A DNA stretch of 64,000 bases from Fibrobacterota bacterium (GTDB lineage: Bacteria; Fibrobacterota; Chitinivibrionia; Chitinivibrionales; Chitinispirillaceae). Below are positions 63,619 to 64,000 of the stretch, piece after piece. The position numbers and the translations under genes are program-made. Within the stretch, counting starts at the first letter, position 1; each line of letters opens with the position of its first letter. Below the pieces are notes generated by a model. It made no database searches. It was not told where the DNA came from and saw only the letters and a list, made by a program, of their open reading frames with translations. The stretch is from contig JAEZKP010000045.1 of NCBI GenBank assembly GCA_023436145.1, positions 1 to 64,000 on the forward strand, read 5' to 3'.

Positions 63619-64000
63619 TTACATTATTGTGATTTCAAGGCCGCTGTCATTAACTGAAAATGGAATTACTGATGCATTTTTCTCTTCCTGATTACCTAAA
63701 AATTCCCTTAAAGTGGTTGCACTTTGGATATCCGGAGAAAGGAAAAGAGCATAACTACCACCACTGGCGCCTGTAAACTTAACTGCAGTATCACAGGAGA
63801 GAGCTTTTTTAAGCAGTTTATCAAGAACCGGATTTTCGTTAGCAGGAAATATCAGACTGCCTGCTTTGCGTGTGGAATCAATGATATTGGCCAGACTCCG
63901 CAGGTTGTTAGTTTCAATAGCTACACGTGCATCTTTAGCCAGTTGTTTCAAATAGTGTAAGGTGATGTCGACTGAAGGGATGTGTGCATTCATTTTCCGG
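63619..64000 (-). CDS. GHMP kinase family protein, C-terminal part (cut by window edge)
   Basis: Only the last 127 codons or so are in the window; the frame stays open to the edge. The sequence has the GHMP kinase C-terminal pattern, with DSTRKAGSLIFPANENPVLDKLLKKALSCDTAVKFTGASGGSYALFLSP, matching the KFTGAGGGG motif in which a Ser replaces one Gly. This group includes mevalonate kinase, galactokinase and heptose kinases; with the N-terminus missing, the substrate cannot be told. A M at 63993 is in frame but is probably internal. Confidence 0.7.
   Translation of the reverse strand, partial: RKMNAHIPSVDITLHYLKQLAKDARVAIETNNLRSLANIIDSTRKAGSLIFPANENPVLDKLLKKALSCDTAVKFTGASGGSYALFLSPDIQSATTLREFLGNQEEKNASVIPFSVNDSGLEITIM

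Noticed and set aside
1..64000. CRISPR arrays, tRNAs, rRNAs, insertion sequences
   Set aside because: No regular repeat-spacer pattern, no tRNA T-loop signature with a cloverleaf, and no transposase-like frame with terminal repeats were found on either strand.

Overview
The window reads as chromosomal DNA of a Gram-negative, probably anaerobic bacterium of moderate to low GC. Outer-membrane traits are seen in several lipoproteins, an O-antigen ligase family protein and porin-like secreted proteins. Anaerobic traits are rubrerythrin and an anaerobic sulfatase-maturase radical SAM enzyme. The mix (TreT trehalose synthase, CheX, PtsP, PKD-type surface lipoproteins, many unrecognised exported proteins) would fit the Fibrobacterota/Chitinivibrionia or a neighbouring phylum, but no rRNA or other marker settles this and the assignment is weak. 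No tRNA, rRNA, CRISPR array, transposase or phage module was seen.

Layout. 1-1590: a type VI amidase effector/immunity pair (Tae4-Tai4) whose effector has two in-frame stop codons, followed by AT-rich debris. 1591-7296: site-2 protease with CBS domains, VIT1/CCC1 transporter, rhodanese, and an overlapping treT-galT pair. 7297-13479: uvrC, a lipoprotein, a cluster of DnaA boxes, ligA and a ROK sugar kinase. 13622-20483: LipM-like octanoyltransferase, a peptide ABC transporter without ATPases, a small DUF4177-like gene and pyk. 20549-23607: response regulator, PAS histidine kinase and CheX. 23795-28539: potABCD and a mutarotase-fold gene. 28710-32398: O-antigen ligase and two GT4 glycosyltransferases.

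32387-35769 (minus strand): three small unknown genes and a large protein that looks like a winged-helix, degenerate DnaQ-like and GIY-YIG fusion. 36459-42523: a lysine-tailed HTH protein, murJ, ptsP, gpmA and rubrerythrin. 42644-49276 (minus strand): exported or membrane proteins of unknown role (PKD-rich lipoprotein, beta-helix protein, SdpI-like protein, secreted barrel-like protein) and a SLOG-like two-domain protein that may be a defence or DNA-processing factor. 49971-53508: trpE-trpG-trpC-trpF, with trpD, trpB and trpA missing, behind a 690-base gap with hairpins. 53670-57564: hemW, a sirtuin and cstA. 57701-64000: a nucleotidyltransferase broken by two in-frame stops, anSME, DUF202, two methyltransferases, a lipoprotein with a clear terminator and the C-terminal end of a GHMP kinase.

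Most genes are housekeeping or transport genes in short operons with four-base ATGA overlaps. The most interesting points are the two genes broken only by in-frame stops, the wHTH/DnaQ-like/GIY-YIG protein, the SLOG-like protein, the DnaA-box cluster and a dispersed palindromic repeat present twice. All family calls come from reading motifs by eye; no database search was possible.
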